Source: Unio delphinus
Taxonomy: Eukaryota > Mollusca > Bivalvia > Unionida > Unionidae
Direction: 5' to 3'
Assembly: GCA_029339505.1 (NCBI GenBank)
Contig: JAQISU010000346.1
Span: forward strand, 667,001 to 731,000
DNA: 64,000 bases
Of this stretch, positions 11,522 through 23,123 are shown piece by piece; positions within the stretch are counted from its first letter, which is position 1; each line of letters starts with the position of its first letter. A model generated the notes under the pieces. It ran no database searches and was not told the origin of the DNA. It worked only from the letters and a program-made list of their open reading frames with translations. The translations under genes were made by a program, and so were the position numbers.

Positions 11522-12832
11522 TCTCAAATCAATTGCCTACTGATATCGTTATCTTTGATTCACTTCGAACTCAAAGGTCGTTAATAGCACACAAAACCAT
11601 AAAATCGAGAAGTTCGTTCATAAAGTGGAAGATTCAGACTCTTTCATATTCGTTGGAATTTTTCCTGAGCAATATATTCAATAGAGATAGGAAGATATGT
11701 GTTTTCCAAATATTTTACAAGTTACAAATTATGTTTTTCTTCGACATAATGGTCTTTGATCCGTAAAAACGTCTTGAGCTATTTTTAAAACATAGCAGAG
11801 TAAACAGCACATTAAAAATGTTTCGGTAAGGCAGTTGATGTAACATGCAGTATGTAGGATTATATAAATGCATGTTTTAAACTTACACCTTGATTTTTGT
11901 AAGCAACAATTTTTCACTAGTGTATCATCTGAAATATAAAAAAGTAGCTTTAATTCCTTGATTTTATTGCTATGAAAATTAAACATTTCGTGACAAAACC
12001 CGTTGTTTGATATAAAACAAAACTTTTGAGTTGGCCATTTAATATAAACATTATGAAATATTTTCAAAATAAGAAATCCTCGTCACTTTCAATTACGATT
12101 AAGTTATGTACAACTAATCAAATAAATGTGCCTAACTCACTGAACTATATTGCATCTCAAATACAGTGTTAAAATACGTGGTGGTACAAGGAGTGAGTAA
12201 TTGGATTGCTGTGTTCCCATGAAATATTGGTTTCACTAATGATACACCCAGATAAGTAACTTATTGCAAAATAGGGAAGTCATTGCATTGTTCTATATAT
12301 AGTAACATACCTGAGTAGTTAACGTCTTCTGATGTAACAGTGTCACAGTAGCAAAGACCCGGTAATCCATTTATTTCACAGTTAAGTCATTCAGGTAAAT
12401 GTGGGGGGGGGGGTCTTCTCTTTTCTGCTTAATATTGATATCGTCTTTAACAATTATCACCGGACCATCAATAGTAAAATGGGTGGCTTTTATTAAACAT
12501 CCGGATACCAAAGGTGTTCCAAGGATCATCAATGAGGTTACTTCTCCTAGGGCAAGACGAACGCTGCAGGCAATCGCCTAGGGATACGCGCTTTCGACTA
12601 AATTACCTACAGGGCAACATGATGGAAGTAACATTAATCAATTTAGAAAAATTAACACTGAAAAGTAAGGAAAAGTGAGCTTAAGAGGTCTGAATGACGT
12701 GGTGGCAAAAAAATAGGAAACACTAATGCCATTCACATCATCATATACAAATAGAATCGCATCTTTATAAAAAAAATGTGAGACATTCTTTAATATAAAA
12801 ATGGGGAAAGGGACTGTTTTATGATAATACTT
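11522..12832. other. AT-rich non-coding stretch
   Basis: No domain or splice-supported exon was recognised. A G homopolymer lies near 12402-12412. Confidence 0.5.
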
Positions 12833-12848
12833 CCTACCTACCTACCTA

Positions 12849-12879
<31 letters not shown>

Positions 12880-12996
12880 ACCTACCTACCTACCTACCTA
12901 CCTACCTACCTACCTACATACCTACATACATACATACATACATACATACATACATACATACATACATACATACATACATACATACATACATACATA
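12833..12996. repeat. compound tetranucleotide microsatellite
   Basis: (CCTA)n, (CCTG)n, (CCTA)n and then (CATA)n blocks in one 164 bp run. Confidence 0.95.
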
Positions 12997-13138
12997 GTTA
13001 AGCCTTCATCTCAACAAAGTTAGCAAAATAAATTTTACCTTAGTATCAAATAAAGGACTAATGTTGTCTTAATCCGAACCTAGGAAAATCCAGTGGTAGT
13101 AGACAGTATATTTCTGAGCAATGATGGTTGAAATCCAA

Positions 13139-13898
13139 CTTTAAATAGACCATGTATGCTTTAAACTGTAAGTGTAGGCTTTAAAATGACCATGTATGCT
13201 TTAAAATGTACGTGTAGGCTTTAAAATGACCATGTATGCTTTAAAATGCCCATGTAGGCTTTAAAATGACTATGTAGGCTTTAAACTGTAAGTGTAGGCT
13301 TTAAAATGACCATGTATGCTTTAAAATGTACGTGTAGGCTTTAAAATGACCATGTAGGCTTTAAAATGTACGTGTAGGCTTTAAAATGGCCATGTAGGCT
13401 TTAAAATGTACGTGTAGGCTTTAAAATGTACGTGTAGGCTTTAAAATGACCATGTAGGCTTTAAAATGTACGTGTAGGCTTTAAAATGGCCATGTAGGCT
13501 TTAAAATGTACGTGTAGGCTTTAAAATGCCCATGTAGGCTTTAAAATGACCATGTATGCTTTAAAATGTAAGTGTAGGCTTTAAAATGACCATGTAGGCT
13601 TTAAACTGTATGTGTAGGCTTTAAAATGACCATGTATGCTTTAAAATGTACGTGTAGGCTTTAAAATGACCATGTATGCTTTAAAATGTAATTGTCGGCT
13701 TTAAAATGACCATGTAGGCTTTAAACTGTAAGTGTAGGCTTTAAAATGACCATGTATGCTTTAAAATGTACGTGTAAGCTTTAAAATGACCATGTATGCT
13801 TTAAAATGTACGTGTAGGCTTTAAAATGTACGTGTAGGCTTAAAAATGACCATGTAGGCTTTAAAATGACCATGTAGGCTTTAAAATGACCATGTAAG
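13139..13898. repeat. 20 bp satellite, 38 copies without an indel
   Basis: Exactly 38 units of 20 bp keep register over 760 bp. Each unit starts CTTTAAAATG or a close variant. The second half has two main forms, ACCATGTAGG (or ...TATG) and TACGTGTAGG, which mostly alternate, giving a 40 bp higher-order unit. A unit ending in TATG is nearly always followed by the TACGTG form. Confidence 0.95.
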
Positions 13899-14370
13899 TT
13901 TTTAATCTAAATTTATTTATATACACCTGTTCTATCTGTCTTCATTATCTTTCAACCATTTACCTACTCGATTCTGTTTGAAATTTTAATTGTTTATTCC
14001 ATGTTGTATTATTATGTGTTGATCACGAATATTTCGATTAGACCAGTGTTGTATTTAAGCATAAGTTAGCAAGCTACAGCTTATTGCATCGCCGTCTGAA
14101 GTGCCTCTCAAAATTTCAGAATTGAAAATAAAAATCGTTTAATTTATCACAGTTTTATTGTAATTTGTATCTAAGTAATAACTTAACGTGCGATTGTTGC
14201 ATAATATGTTAAATAGTATTATCAATAAAATATATTTTATACAAATTACATAATTTACATTGTAATAAGCAAAAAGTTGCCAGTTTCAGTTGTTACACAG
14301 CCTTATTTTCTGTTAATACTTACCAAATAGAGTCTCCACAGCTTCCCAACGAGCAGCGCCTCACCATTAC

Positions 14371-14526
14371 TAAATCTGGCCCTGGATTAGGCTTAACGTA
14401 ATAGTCAGGTTTACAAACACGTTAAATCTGGCCATAGATTAGGCTTAACGTAATAGTCAGGTTTACAAACACGTTAAATCTGGCCCTGGATTAGGCTTAA
14501 CGTAATAGTCACGTTTACAAACACGT
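14371..14526. repeat. 52 bp tandem triplication
   Basis: Three nearly identical copies starting TAAATCTGGCC at 14371, 14423 and 14475. Each contains TTAGGCTTAACGTAATAGTC. Confidence 0.92.
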
Positions 14527-14673
14527 TCATACCCAGAATTATTATGTTATAGATATAGTCAATCATTTGTCTTACCCATAATGCTTCGTAATGACTATTA
14601 CACATCCGGTTTGTCTAATCTTTCTAATTTGCATTAATTACGTGTTCTGCCCAAAATAAAATAATCGTCCTAT

Positions 14674-14676
14674 AAT

Positions 14677-14708
<32 letters not shown>
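14674..14708. repeat. (TTTA)n microsatellite
   Basis: Eight to nine TTTA units. Confidence 0.9.
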
Positions 14709-15116
14709 TATTGTTTATTTTATCAAATACAATCATTCCCATTCAAGAATCTCACCCCTACATTTTCCTCTAACTGTGTTATTTACGTCAAAGACCCTAA
14801 CATAGTACTGTGTTGTCAGAGGCGCATGAATTGTCAGTGCTGGAAATTGTTATTAAAGAACTCGCGGCTGTTCGCTTTATTTGCGTTACACTAGGTCTGC
14901 ACGAATTATACTAGCAGGTTCATTAACTCTTATAAAGGTATGTCACGACGACCCTTGGTAAACAACAATATCAAACACGGGGTGGTGGAGAAACAAGAAT
15001 AATATATTCTTAACTATTTACTGAAATTTCTATTTTTTTAAAATTCTGTTTACAGAAATTTATATTAATTGTTTTGCCTTTTTAATTATTAGTTCTTATT
15101 CACTATTCGCTAAATG

Positions 15117-15120
<4 letters not shown>

Positions 15121-15175
<55 letters not shown>
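15121..15175. repeat. (CT)n microsatellite
   Basis: 55 bp uninterrupted CT run. Confidence 0.97.
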
Positions 15176-15180
<5 letters not shown>

Positions 15181-15772
15181 CTTTATATTAAATAATCTGC
15201 AATTTCTGCTGTAGGCTGCTCGAGTGAACCATTATCACAACCAATATTCATATATTTGTTTATATTTCCGTATATATGCATTCTTTCTGTCTTCAATGTG
15301 TTATTCCAACTCTGCATTCATTCATTCTTTCTTCTCATTTTGATAGTAGCATGTTATATTTTCCGAAATGTGTTCTTCTGCAGTGTACAAGCAAAGTCCA
15401 TCTTCTCGGTAACTGTACTGTATGTTATATATTGATTCAATATTTCACACACGATACTCATCAGACATTACAATTATAGATTATTCTAATATTTCGAACA
15501 CGATAATCATCGGACGTTGAATTGTACTGTACGTTATAGATTGTTCTAATATTTCACACACGATAATTATCAGACGTTCTCTTGGTCCAGTTAGAATTTT
15601 ACCAAGTAGGAAATGGTTGAACTGTAACGATGGTGTTTTGATCCATCTCATTTTACATAGGGTAAAGAAGATGTCATTATAATGTTTATTTGTTTTCTTG
15701 TAACGGCCATATGTTGTAAAGTTGAATTATCAGCGTTTTTGCTACGTGTCAGTAGAATTAAAATGAAAAACT
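15176..15772. other. non-coding stretch with degenerate ~60 bp repeats
   Basis: Three diverged copies of a unit with TAATATTTC(A/G)...CACGATAAT and CAGACGTT cores lie at about 15422-15580. Nothing else recognised. Confidence 0.6.
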
Positions 15773-16129
15773 AATATCTGTATCAAATCCGGACCCAGTG
15801 TCTGTATCAATTCCAGACTCAATATCTGTTTCAAATCCGGACCCAGCATCTGTATCAAATCCGGACCCAATATCTGTATCAAATCCAGACAATATCTGCA
15901 TCAAATCCAGACACAATATATGTATCAAATCCAGACCCAATATATGTATCAAATCTAGACCCAATATCTGTATCAAATCCAGACTCTGTATCAAATCCAG
16001 ACACAATATCTGTATCAAACACAGACCAAATATGTATAAAATCCAGACACAATATTTGTATCAAATCTAGACCCAATATCTGTGTTAAATCCAGACTCTG
16101 TATCAAATCTAGACCCACTATCTGTATCA
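15773..16129. repeat. ~24 bp minisatellite, left block
   Basis: About 15 units with an AATATCTGTATCAAATCCAG core, with sporadic short units of 16-18 bp. The same repeat resumes at 16964-17144. The array is interrupted by a LINE. Confidence 0.9.
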
Positions 16130-16130
16130 A

Positions 16131-16182
<52 letters not shown>
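16130..16182. repeat. (AAT)n microsatellite, 3' tail of the LINE
   Basis: The AAT run adjoins the 3' end of the - strand LINE at 16183-16963. It is best read as that element's short-repeat tail. Confidence 0.85.
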
Positions 16183-16183
<1 letters not shown>

Positions 16184-16963
16184 GGACTTTGTATAGCGCC
16201 TAATCTTTCGAAGATCTAAGCGCTTTACACCATCAATAATGATATGACTACACTACAGAACAACAAATGACAAAAGCAACGAAATTGGAAAACATAAAAA
16301 CATGCTGAAAACATATAAGATACAAAACATGATTAGATCGCTAAGTTTGTCCCTGCAGTCAAAACAGGTGAGTCTTAAGAGCACTCTTAAAAGGGACCAC
16401 TGTGTCTTTGTGTCTAATTTCAATGGGCAATTCGTTCTACGTCGCCGGGCCCTGGTGTGCAAACGAACGTTGTCCATATGACTTTGTTTTCACCTTGGGA
16501 ACAATGAGTATACGATTATCAGAAGAAGAGCGTAAGGATCTAGCTGGTGTATACACATGGGTGAGGCTGGATAGGTATGTTGGACTGGAATCTGTCATTG
16601 AAACATAGCACAGAGAACAAATTTTGTGTTTGATTCTGTATCGAATTGATAGCCAATGTAGGGTACAGAGCAGTGGTGAGGTGTGCTCTGATCGAGGTAC
16701 TCTAAAGATGATCCGTGCAGCTGTGTTTTGAACTTTTTGAAGTTTCTGGAGTAAATATTGTGACGAACCAGACAGAATTGAGTTACAATAGTCCAGTCTT
16801 GAACGTACTAATGAACACACAAGTGTTTTAGTGGCATCAACTGAAAGATATTTACGAATGGAACTGATGCGTCTCAATTCAAGATATGCAGCCTTGCATA
16901 TGTTCATGACATGTTGATGCAATGTGAGAGTACTGTCTAGAGTAACGCCTAGGATCCGTGAAT
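16183..16963 (-). mobile_element. 5'-truncated CR1/L2-like LINE inserted in a minisatellite
   Basis: The - strand encodes the end of a CR1/L2-type reverse transcriptase ORF: ILGVTLDSTLTLHQHV, SRLDYCNSILSG and LQKVQNTAARIIFR, then LLCTLHWLSIRYRIKHKI and YTPARSLRSSSDNR. The terminal part after GQRSFAHQGPAT is frame-shifted. The 3' untranslated end (GCGCTATACAAAGTCC in - orientation) is followed by an (ATT)n tail at 16130-16182. The same 24 bp minisatellite lies on both sides, which fixes the insertion boundaries. A second copy of the family is at 35075-36150. Confidence 0.88.
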
Positions 16964-17144
16964 CCAAACCCAATATCTGTATAAAATCCAGACTCCGTAT
17001 CAAATACAGACCCTATATCTGTATCAAATCCAGACTCGATATCTGTATCAAATCCAGATCCCATCTGTATCAAATCCAGACCCAATATCTGTATCAAATC
17101 CAGACCCAATATATGTATCAAATCCAGACATAATATCTGTATCA
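16964..17144. repeat. ~24 bp minisatellite, right block
   Basis: About seven units of the same 24 bp repeat as 15773-16129, separated from it by the LINE insertion. Confidence 0.9.
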
Positions 17145-17699
17145 TCTTATTCCTACATTAACTTCACGTGCGTCCTCAGCTTATAGTAAGTTATCTTTTG
17201 TGCATTTAGTTTTAAAATCTGTTCGGCATAAATTTGATTTTCTTGTTGTGTTGGTGATTGATACATTATTGTATTTACAGGGACACGTCTAGATAATAGC
17301 ATTACTGACAATGATCCAAAGCTAGACGATTATAATAAACCAATTAGGTGTGATCGAACAAGTCCGAGGGGAGATGTATTGGTCTATATGTCAGAAAATT
17401 TTATTTTCAAACAAAATGTCCCTATCTAATAGAAATCTGTGTAACACGTATGAAACGTCTATTACTTGTAATCTGCGGTCATCCATCTGCGTCTAGGACT
17501 CATCGAATAGCTTCAACATTGAACGTAACTTTAATGTTATGTGGGCTATTTAAACGAGGACGCAGTCAGTGCTAAATTCAAAAGCCAGAGTAAGGGACAA
17601 CTCTTATATCCCATCATTATATTGCCAGTCACATAATTTCTTTATTCTGGTGTGTGTGTGTGGGGGGGGGGGGGGGGAGGATTTGGAGTTTTAACGTAG
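17145..17699. other. non-coding stretch
   Basis: No gene recognised. Contains a short GT run and a G homopolymer at about 17650-17677. Confidence 0.5.
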
Positions 17700-17915
17700 T
17701 TTTTTTTTAAAAATCAGTAATATCGCAACGATATTTGCAGTGTGAAAGTTTATAGTGATGTCTAGCACTGGAGCATAATGCCGCAGACATATAGCATGAT
17801 GTCCCACCCATTCACATCATCATGACAGCAGGCGTACCAGTCCTTAAACCAACCTCTTAATTTTGAGCGCCAAGCGAGGTAGCTGCTAGTCTACGGTATG
17901 ACTTAGCCGGCGGTC
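17700..17915 (-). mobile_element. tRNA-derived SINE, family 2, copy 1, head lost
   Basis: On the - strand it matches the body of the complete copy at 21405-21697, sharing GGTATGAC, CTTGGCGCTCAAAATT, GGGACATCATGCTATATG and CACTATAAACTT-like blocks. The tRNA-like head is missing or replaced, so the copy is 5'-truncated. Confidence 0.8.
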
Positions 17916-18008
17916 TCTCTAATCATTTAGTCCATCGGAGCGGTCTCTTTATTCTGGAATTATCTCAATTAATGCAAATGTAAATGATCATAAGGCCTCC
18001 TATTTCAT

Positions 18009-18578
18009 TACTCAGCTGTATTACAAATCTTCCCTCTGTCGAATTACTCAGCTGTATTACGAATTTTCCATCTGTCGAATTACTCAGTCGTATTACGAAT
18101 CTTCCATCTGTCGAATTACTAAGCTGTATTACAAATCTTCCCTCTGTCGAATTAGTAAGCTGTATTACGAATCTACCCTCTGTCGAATATCTAAGCTGTA
18201 TTACGAATCTTCCCTCTGTCGAATTACTAAGCTGTATTACAAATCTTCCCTCTGTCGAATTACTAAGCTGTATTACGAATCTTCCATCTGTCGAATTACT
18301 CAGTTGTATTACGAATCTTCCATCTGTCGAATTACTAAGCTGTATTACAATCTTCCCTCTGTCGAATTACTCAGCTGTATTACGAATCTTCCATCTGTCG
18401 AATTAATCAGTTGTATTACGAATCTTCCATCTGTCGAATTACTAAGCTGTATTACAAATCTTCTCTCTGTCGAATTACTAAGCTGTATTACAAATCTTCC
18501 CTCTGTCGAATTACTAAGCTGTATTACGAATCTTCCCTCTGTCGAATTACTAAGCTGTATTACTAATCTTCTCTCTGT
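18009..18578. repeat. 36 bp minisatellite, ~16 copies
   Basis: Units contain CTAAGCTGTATTACGAATC followed by TTCCCTCTGTCGAATTA. The period equals 12 codons, so the + strand stays open and reads a 12-residue repeat (LLSCITNLPSVE). A 1-bp deletion near 18352 and other shifts break the frame. No flanking exon was seen, so this is called a repeat and not a gene. Confidence 0.92.
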
Positions 18579-19164
18579 TATAAGAGTGAATTATGACTTT
18601 ATACTAAAGTGGATTTTGACAAATATAATAAGTTAATAATTGATATAGACTGGACAAACAACTTATGGGTTTGTGGTGATGGCAGTGATGTCGTTGTAGC
18701 TATTGCTTGACAGTGTATCAGTTTGCTTAAGATTGTATACATGTACCATTCATTTTGCAGTGACAATCCGGTTGAGGGACTACTGTTGGTAAGATAGTAC
18801 AATATACACAGAACAAGCAGGAAGGGCGACTGCATGAAGACATTATTATTAGTAGTAATAATCGAAGTCATTGGAAAATATTCTAAAAACGTAAGCAACA
18901 AAGATAATAACCAGAAGAATAAAAGAGCCAACAAAACTTGCTTTCATAATTTGGAGAAAATTCATTATTGCGCGTCATTTGGTCAAAGAAAACTTTTCAA
19001 CCTTAAAACCTTGATTAACGAGCAATAATTTGAATGGTTCATTACATTTAGCATTTTCAGATGTCGAAAAAGCGGAATATCTTAATTGTTTCTTCGTAGC
19101 TACAGCAAAGATTGATTACAGCATTGTCATTTTATCGGATATACACGTGAAAACTAACAACAAG
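18579..19164. other. non-coding stretch
   Basis: Nothing recognised. Confidence 0.5.
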
Positions 19165-21245
19165 GTCTTCTTGGTAGTCTCTCGAGTCTAGGAAGACAAG
19201 TTGTGCATTTTTATTCAACGGTGGACGCGCATGTGACTCCGGAGTCCGAATTCTGATACACACATGCGGTTGCAGGTGGGGCATGGGACACCGGTGGTTG
19301 TTGGTATCTGGGATACATTTCTGTGGCGTCTCTCACGGGTTGTGGCAAGACGCTGGCGGCGGTCAGCCTCAAAGGTGGAGCAGGCTTTACTGGCCAGGGC
19401 TCGCCAATGCTTTCTGTATGAGGCAGCGAGCTCGAGCTGGCGTGGTTGAAGGTCTGCCATTTGATGTTTGTCTTGAGGTTGTCTTTGTACCTCTTGTGAG
19501 AGCGGCCTTAGTTTCGGATCCCCAGGGATAGCTCGCCATAGAACAACTGCTTTGGGATTCTGCTTCGATCCATGCGGATGACATGGCCAGTCCATCGAAG
19601 CTAGGCCTGGATTATTTTGGCTTCAATGCTTGTTGTGTTGGCTCTATCAAGGACTTCCAGGCTGGTGATTCGGTCCTGCCACTTAATCCGCATGATGGAT
19701 CTCAGGGAGCGCTGGTGGATTTGTTCTAACTGACTGATATGCCTTCTGTAGAGTGTCCACGTTTCACAGCCATATAATAGAGACGTGAGGACAACTGCAT
19801 TGTACACCTTCAGCTTTGTTGACAGGCGTATGTCCTTGTGCTGCAAGACCTTGGTTCGGAGTCGTCCTAGTGCTTGACTGGCTTTTTGGGTCCTCGCAGT
19901 GATCTCTTTGTCCAGAGAGCCATCACTAGATATTGTGTTGCCCAGGTATTTGGTATCTGCCCAGGTATTTGAAACTGTCCACATTCTTCATCTGCGTGTC
20001 GCCAATGGTGATACAGGGTTGCGAATGAACAGTGTTTGGGGCGGGCTGGAAGATGACTTCTGTCTTTCCTAGACTAATTGTGAGTCCAAATAGGTTGGAG
20101 GCTTCAGAGAATCTGTCCACGATTGCTTGTAGGTGAGTCTCTTCATGGGCCATGAGGGCGCAGTCATCTGCAAAGAGTGCATCAATGATGAGTCTTTCTA
20201 GTGTCTTGGTTTTTTCAGCTAGGCGACGGAGATCAAACACTGATCCATCCAAGCGATATCTAATGTAGATGCCAGTGTCAATGTCCCGTATGGCATGGAG
20301 TAGTACCTGTGTGAAGAAGAGGTTGAAGAGTACTGGAGCGAGTACAAAACCCTGTTTGACACCATTAGATATGGGGAATTTCTCTGAGGGTTCACCGTCT
20401 GAGAGAATCTCTCCATTCATGTCAATGTGGAGGAGCCGGATGAGATTGGTAAACTTCTGAGGACAACCAAGTTTCTTGAGTACTACCCACAGTGCGTCTC
20501 TGTTGATTGTATATTGTATCAGATCCACGAAGACAGCATATTGATTCATGTTCTGCTCAAGGCACTTCTCTTGGACTTGTCTCGCTGCGAAGATCATGTC
20601 AACGATGCTGCGGTCTGGGCGAAAACCACACTGAGACTCGGGGAGGTTATTTTCTGACACTGCTGCAATAAGCCTGTTGAGCAAGATGCGAGCAAGTATT
20701 TTGTCAGCAACGGAAAACAGGGAGATTCCTCTGTAGTTACTCAGTCTATACGTGTGCCAATGATAGGTGCACAACACAACCTGTGCGTGAAGGAGATTAA
20801 AGTGAAACAGGCTTTGCACAGAGACAGCCTCACTCTCTCGGCCTTGGTAGTTAGAACTCAGTGGTACGAAGATTCGTCACGGCTGGGGACTACTTCGGCT
20901 GCATTGGATGGCTATGACGTCTTCCGTGCCTTGTCATACCCTACGCTCTCCACAAAGCCATTGCAGATTCGCCTTTGTGGTCGTTGGATCACTGAGTTGA
21001 TCTCTTCCGCCCACTCTGCCGAATCTGGCTTTACATGCAAGGATAGGCAAGCTCCTAAGTCACCGAGGGTTTGAGGCCCGTCGGCTACCCTCCACCTGGT
21101 TTAGCCGGCCAGTCGAAGCCATTGCCCGTGGTGTGGCCGCTGTGCATGCTACAGCTGCTTGGAGCCACAGGTGAGGGCTGAGCGCCTAGTGAAGACCAAA
21201 GATGGGCAAGCTACTCCCGAAGGAGCACGACATGCCACCCAATAA
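19165..21245 (-). mobile_element. RTE-like LINE with large internal deletion
   Basis: Read on the - strand from about 21245 down: first a GC-rich 5' region containing GACTGGCCGGCTAAACCAGG, typical of RTE-type 5' ends. Then, with the endonuclease missing, comes a reverse transcriptase from about 20740 (LSNYRGISLFSVADKILARI, CGFRPDRSIVDMIFAARQ, VKQGFVLAPVLFN, catalytic FADDCAL near 20168, GLTISLGKTEV). A frameshift near 19980 leads into the thumb region (YLGNTISSDGSLDKEI, LLYGCETWTLYRRHI). A further frame shift near 19600 leads to a tail ending in a C2H2-like motif (CPTCNRMCVSEFGLRSHMRVH, shown in part) at 19215-19290. The missing endonuclease and the frameshifts make it inactive. Confidence 0.88.
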
Positions 21246-21404
21246 CAAGGTAATTAATATATTAACAACAAAACAAGACGTTTCCGATGTAATCAACACC
21301 TTATTCACCTATCTACAAAGCACGTAGCGTGAATAAAATAAGTCGCCATCTGCTCAAACGAACCGAAACATACATAGTTAATTGTTTGTTTGTTTAGGAT
21401 TTTT

Positions 21405-21697
21405 AATGTATCTTTAACAATTTTTCAGTCATATCGCTACGATGTCTGCAGTGAGGCAGTTTATAGCGATGTCTAGCACTGGGGCATCATGCCGCAGACA
21501 TGTAGCATGATGTCCCATCCAGTCACATTATCCTGACACCAGGCCGACCAGTTCTAACACTAACCTTTTAATGCTGAGCGCCAAACGAGGCAGCTGTTAG
21601 TACCATTATCGTAAATGTTTGGTATGACTCGACCGGGGATCGAACCCACGACCTCCCGCTTCCGAGGCGGACGTTCTAACCACTAGGTTAATAGTCA
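21405..21697 (-). mobile_element. tRNA-derived SINE, family 2, copy 2 (complete)
   Basis: In - orientation a tRNA-like head (AGTGGTTAGAACGTCC ... GGGTTCGATCC) is followed by a body of about 230 bp ending near GATATGACTGAAAAATTG. The anticodon-type loop reads CTCGGAA, that is CGG (Pro-like), closed by CCGC/GCGG. The acceptor stem is not intact, so it is a SINE and not a tRNA gene. Confidence 0.85.
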
Positions 21698-21795
21698 TAC
21701 ATTGTTAAGCCACACTATTCTATTCAATATGTCCCTTGTTTTTTATATATAAAAAAATGGCGTTTCTATCTTCATAGAACAACAAGAAAGTAATG

Positions 21796-21798
<3 letters not shown>

Positions 21799-21884
<86 letters not shown>
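21799..21884. repeat. (AT)n microsatellite
   Basis: About 86 bp of uninterrupted AT. Confidence 0.97.
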
Positions 21885-21886
<2 letters not shown>

Positions 21887-21892
21887 CACGGG

Positions 21893-22796
21893 ATGTGTCA
21901 CTGATCCTTTAAATTACAGGCCTATTTCATTATTATGTTGTGTTGAGGAAGTTTGGAAAAATATAGATATATTTTTAAACAGCTGTACAACCACCTATAA
22001 TGAAATGGTCTTATATTCAAATTTTGAATCCGGTGTTTTCCCCAACAATTCAACAGTATTTTTAGCTTATCGATATGTACCACAGTATACGTACTGCGCT
22101 TGTTGACAAGGGTACCGTGTGTCTGTGTATATTTGCGATATCTCTAAAGCATTTGATTGGGCTTGTCATAAAGGTGTAATACATAACATTAAAGTAACGT
22201 TGCATTGATAGCTCTTTTACTGATTGGTTCTCTTGACTATTTATATAACAAACTTCAACCAGTCTTTGTAAATACTGCCGAATCACGAAGTCAGTATGTT
22301 TCAGTAGGCGTACCACAGGGCTCTGGTTTCAGTCAGGCGTTATATTGTGCATATTAACGATATACATTACGACCTATTGCAGAGGCGTAGCTATGATATT
22401 TTGTGCCCGGGGACGAACTATAAAATTGGCGCCCCAGCCCCGCTGCAGCGATCTTGTGACCGCATTATTACCCTTGTTTACTTATTATAATGTACCGTTG
22501 TAACCCTCATTTTGGCGCCCCTGTACCTTGGCGCCCGGTGACATATGTACCCCCCTGCCCCTCCCCCGCCCCCCTAGCTACGCCTCTGACCTATTGAGTG
22601 CAATGAGACTTTGATCATGATGGCTCGTTGGCGTATTTATCAAATGATAAACTGTATATATAAGTAACACAGATTTACAAACGATTGGTCAATACAATGA
22701 TGGGTCAAAGCAACGATTGGTTAAGAAAATGATGGGTTCACCGCAATCCAATCAAAACTGAGGTAATGCTATTCTCGAGTAAGTAGAGCCAGTTTT
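21893..22796 (+). mobile_element. decayed Jockey-like LINE reverse transcriptase
   Basis: The + strand shows blocks of a Jockey-type reverse transcriptase in shifting frames: DPLNYRPISLLC near 21903, NNSTVFLAYR near 22043, ISKAFDWACHKGVIHN near 22140, ESRSQYVSVGVPQGSG near 22283, then (after a MITE) a decayed Asp-Asp box near 22612 and NPIKTEVMLFSSK near 22747. Stops and shifts occur throughout. The hAT MITE at 22380-22588 sits inside the sequence just before the active-site box, and a foldback element abuts its right end. Confidence 0.8.
22380..22588 (-). mobile_element. hAT-type MITE with perfect 8 bp target duplication, copy 1
   Basis: A 209 bp non-coding element with terminal inverted repeats CAGAGGCGTAGCTA / TAGCTACGCCTCTG. 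It is flanked by ACCTATTG on both sides (22372-22379 and 22589-22596). An 8 bp duplication and CAG...CTG ends are hAT hallmarks. A second copy in the other orientation is at 54216-54436. It is nested in the Jockey-like LINE. Confidence 0.93.
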
Positions 22797-22807
22797 GTAT
22801 GAACTAA

Positions 22808-23037
22808 AAGTCAAAAATGAATTCTCCCTTTTCTAAGTTTCATAAACAACTTCGCATAACTTTCAGGAGTCTATACAACTGGACCGAACATATTGATAAC
22901 ATATTGATAACATATTGATAACATGTTTCTGTCGACCTCAGACTCAGAATGATACCTGACTCCTTGAAAATACTCAAATACTGAAAGTTATGCGAAGTTG
23001 CTTATGAAACTTAAAAATGGGAGAATTTCATTTTTGA

Positions 23038-23040
<3 letters not shown>
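22808..23040. mobile_element. foldback element with ~60 bp terminal inverted repeats
   Basis: The left arm (22808-22867, starting AAGTCAAAAATGAATTCTCC) and the right arm (about 22980-23040, ending CATTTTTGACTT) are near-perfect inverted complements. They share CTTCGCATAACTTTCAG. The centre holds three 12 bp ATTGATAACAT repeats. The element has no coding capacity and is followed at once by an AT run. Confidence 0.85.

Positions 23041-23120
<80 letters not shown>
23041..23120. repeat. (AT)n microsatellite
   Basis: 80 bp AT run next to the foldback element. Confidence 0.97.

Positions 23121-23123
<3 letters not shown>

Larger units (their letters stand above)
13899..15120. other. AT-rich non-coding stretch
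   Basis: No gene recognised. It contains a 52 bp triplication (14371-14526) and a (TTTA)n run (14674-14708). Confidence 0.6.

Noticed and set aside
18009..18578. Possible leucine-rich-like repeat protein of 12-residue units
   Set aside because: The unit is a 36 bp minisatellite with frame-breaking deletions, no start or splice context, and Cys/Ser-rich content unlike known repeat domains.
21630..21700. Functional tRNA-Pro gene on the - strand
   Set aside because: The A and B boxes and anticodon arm are present, but the acceptor arm is absent and it is the head of a family 2 SINE.
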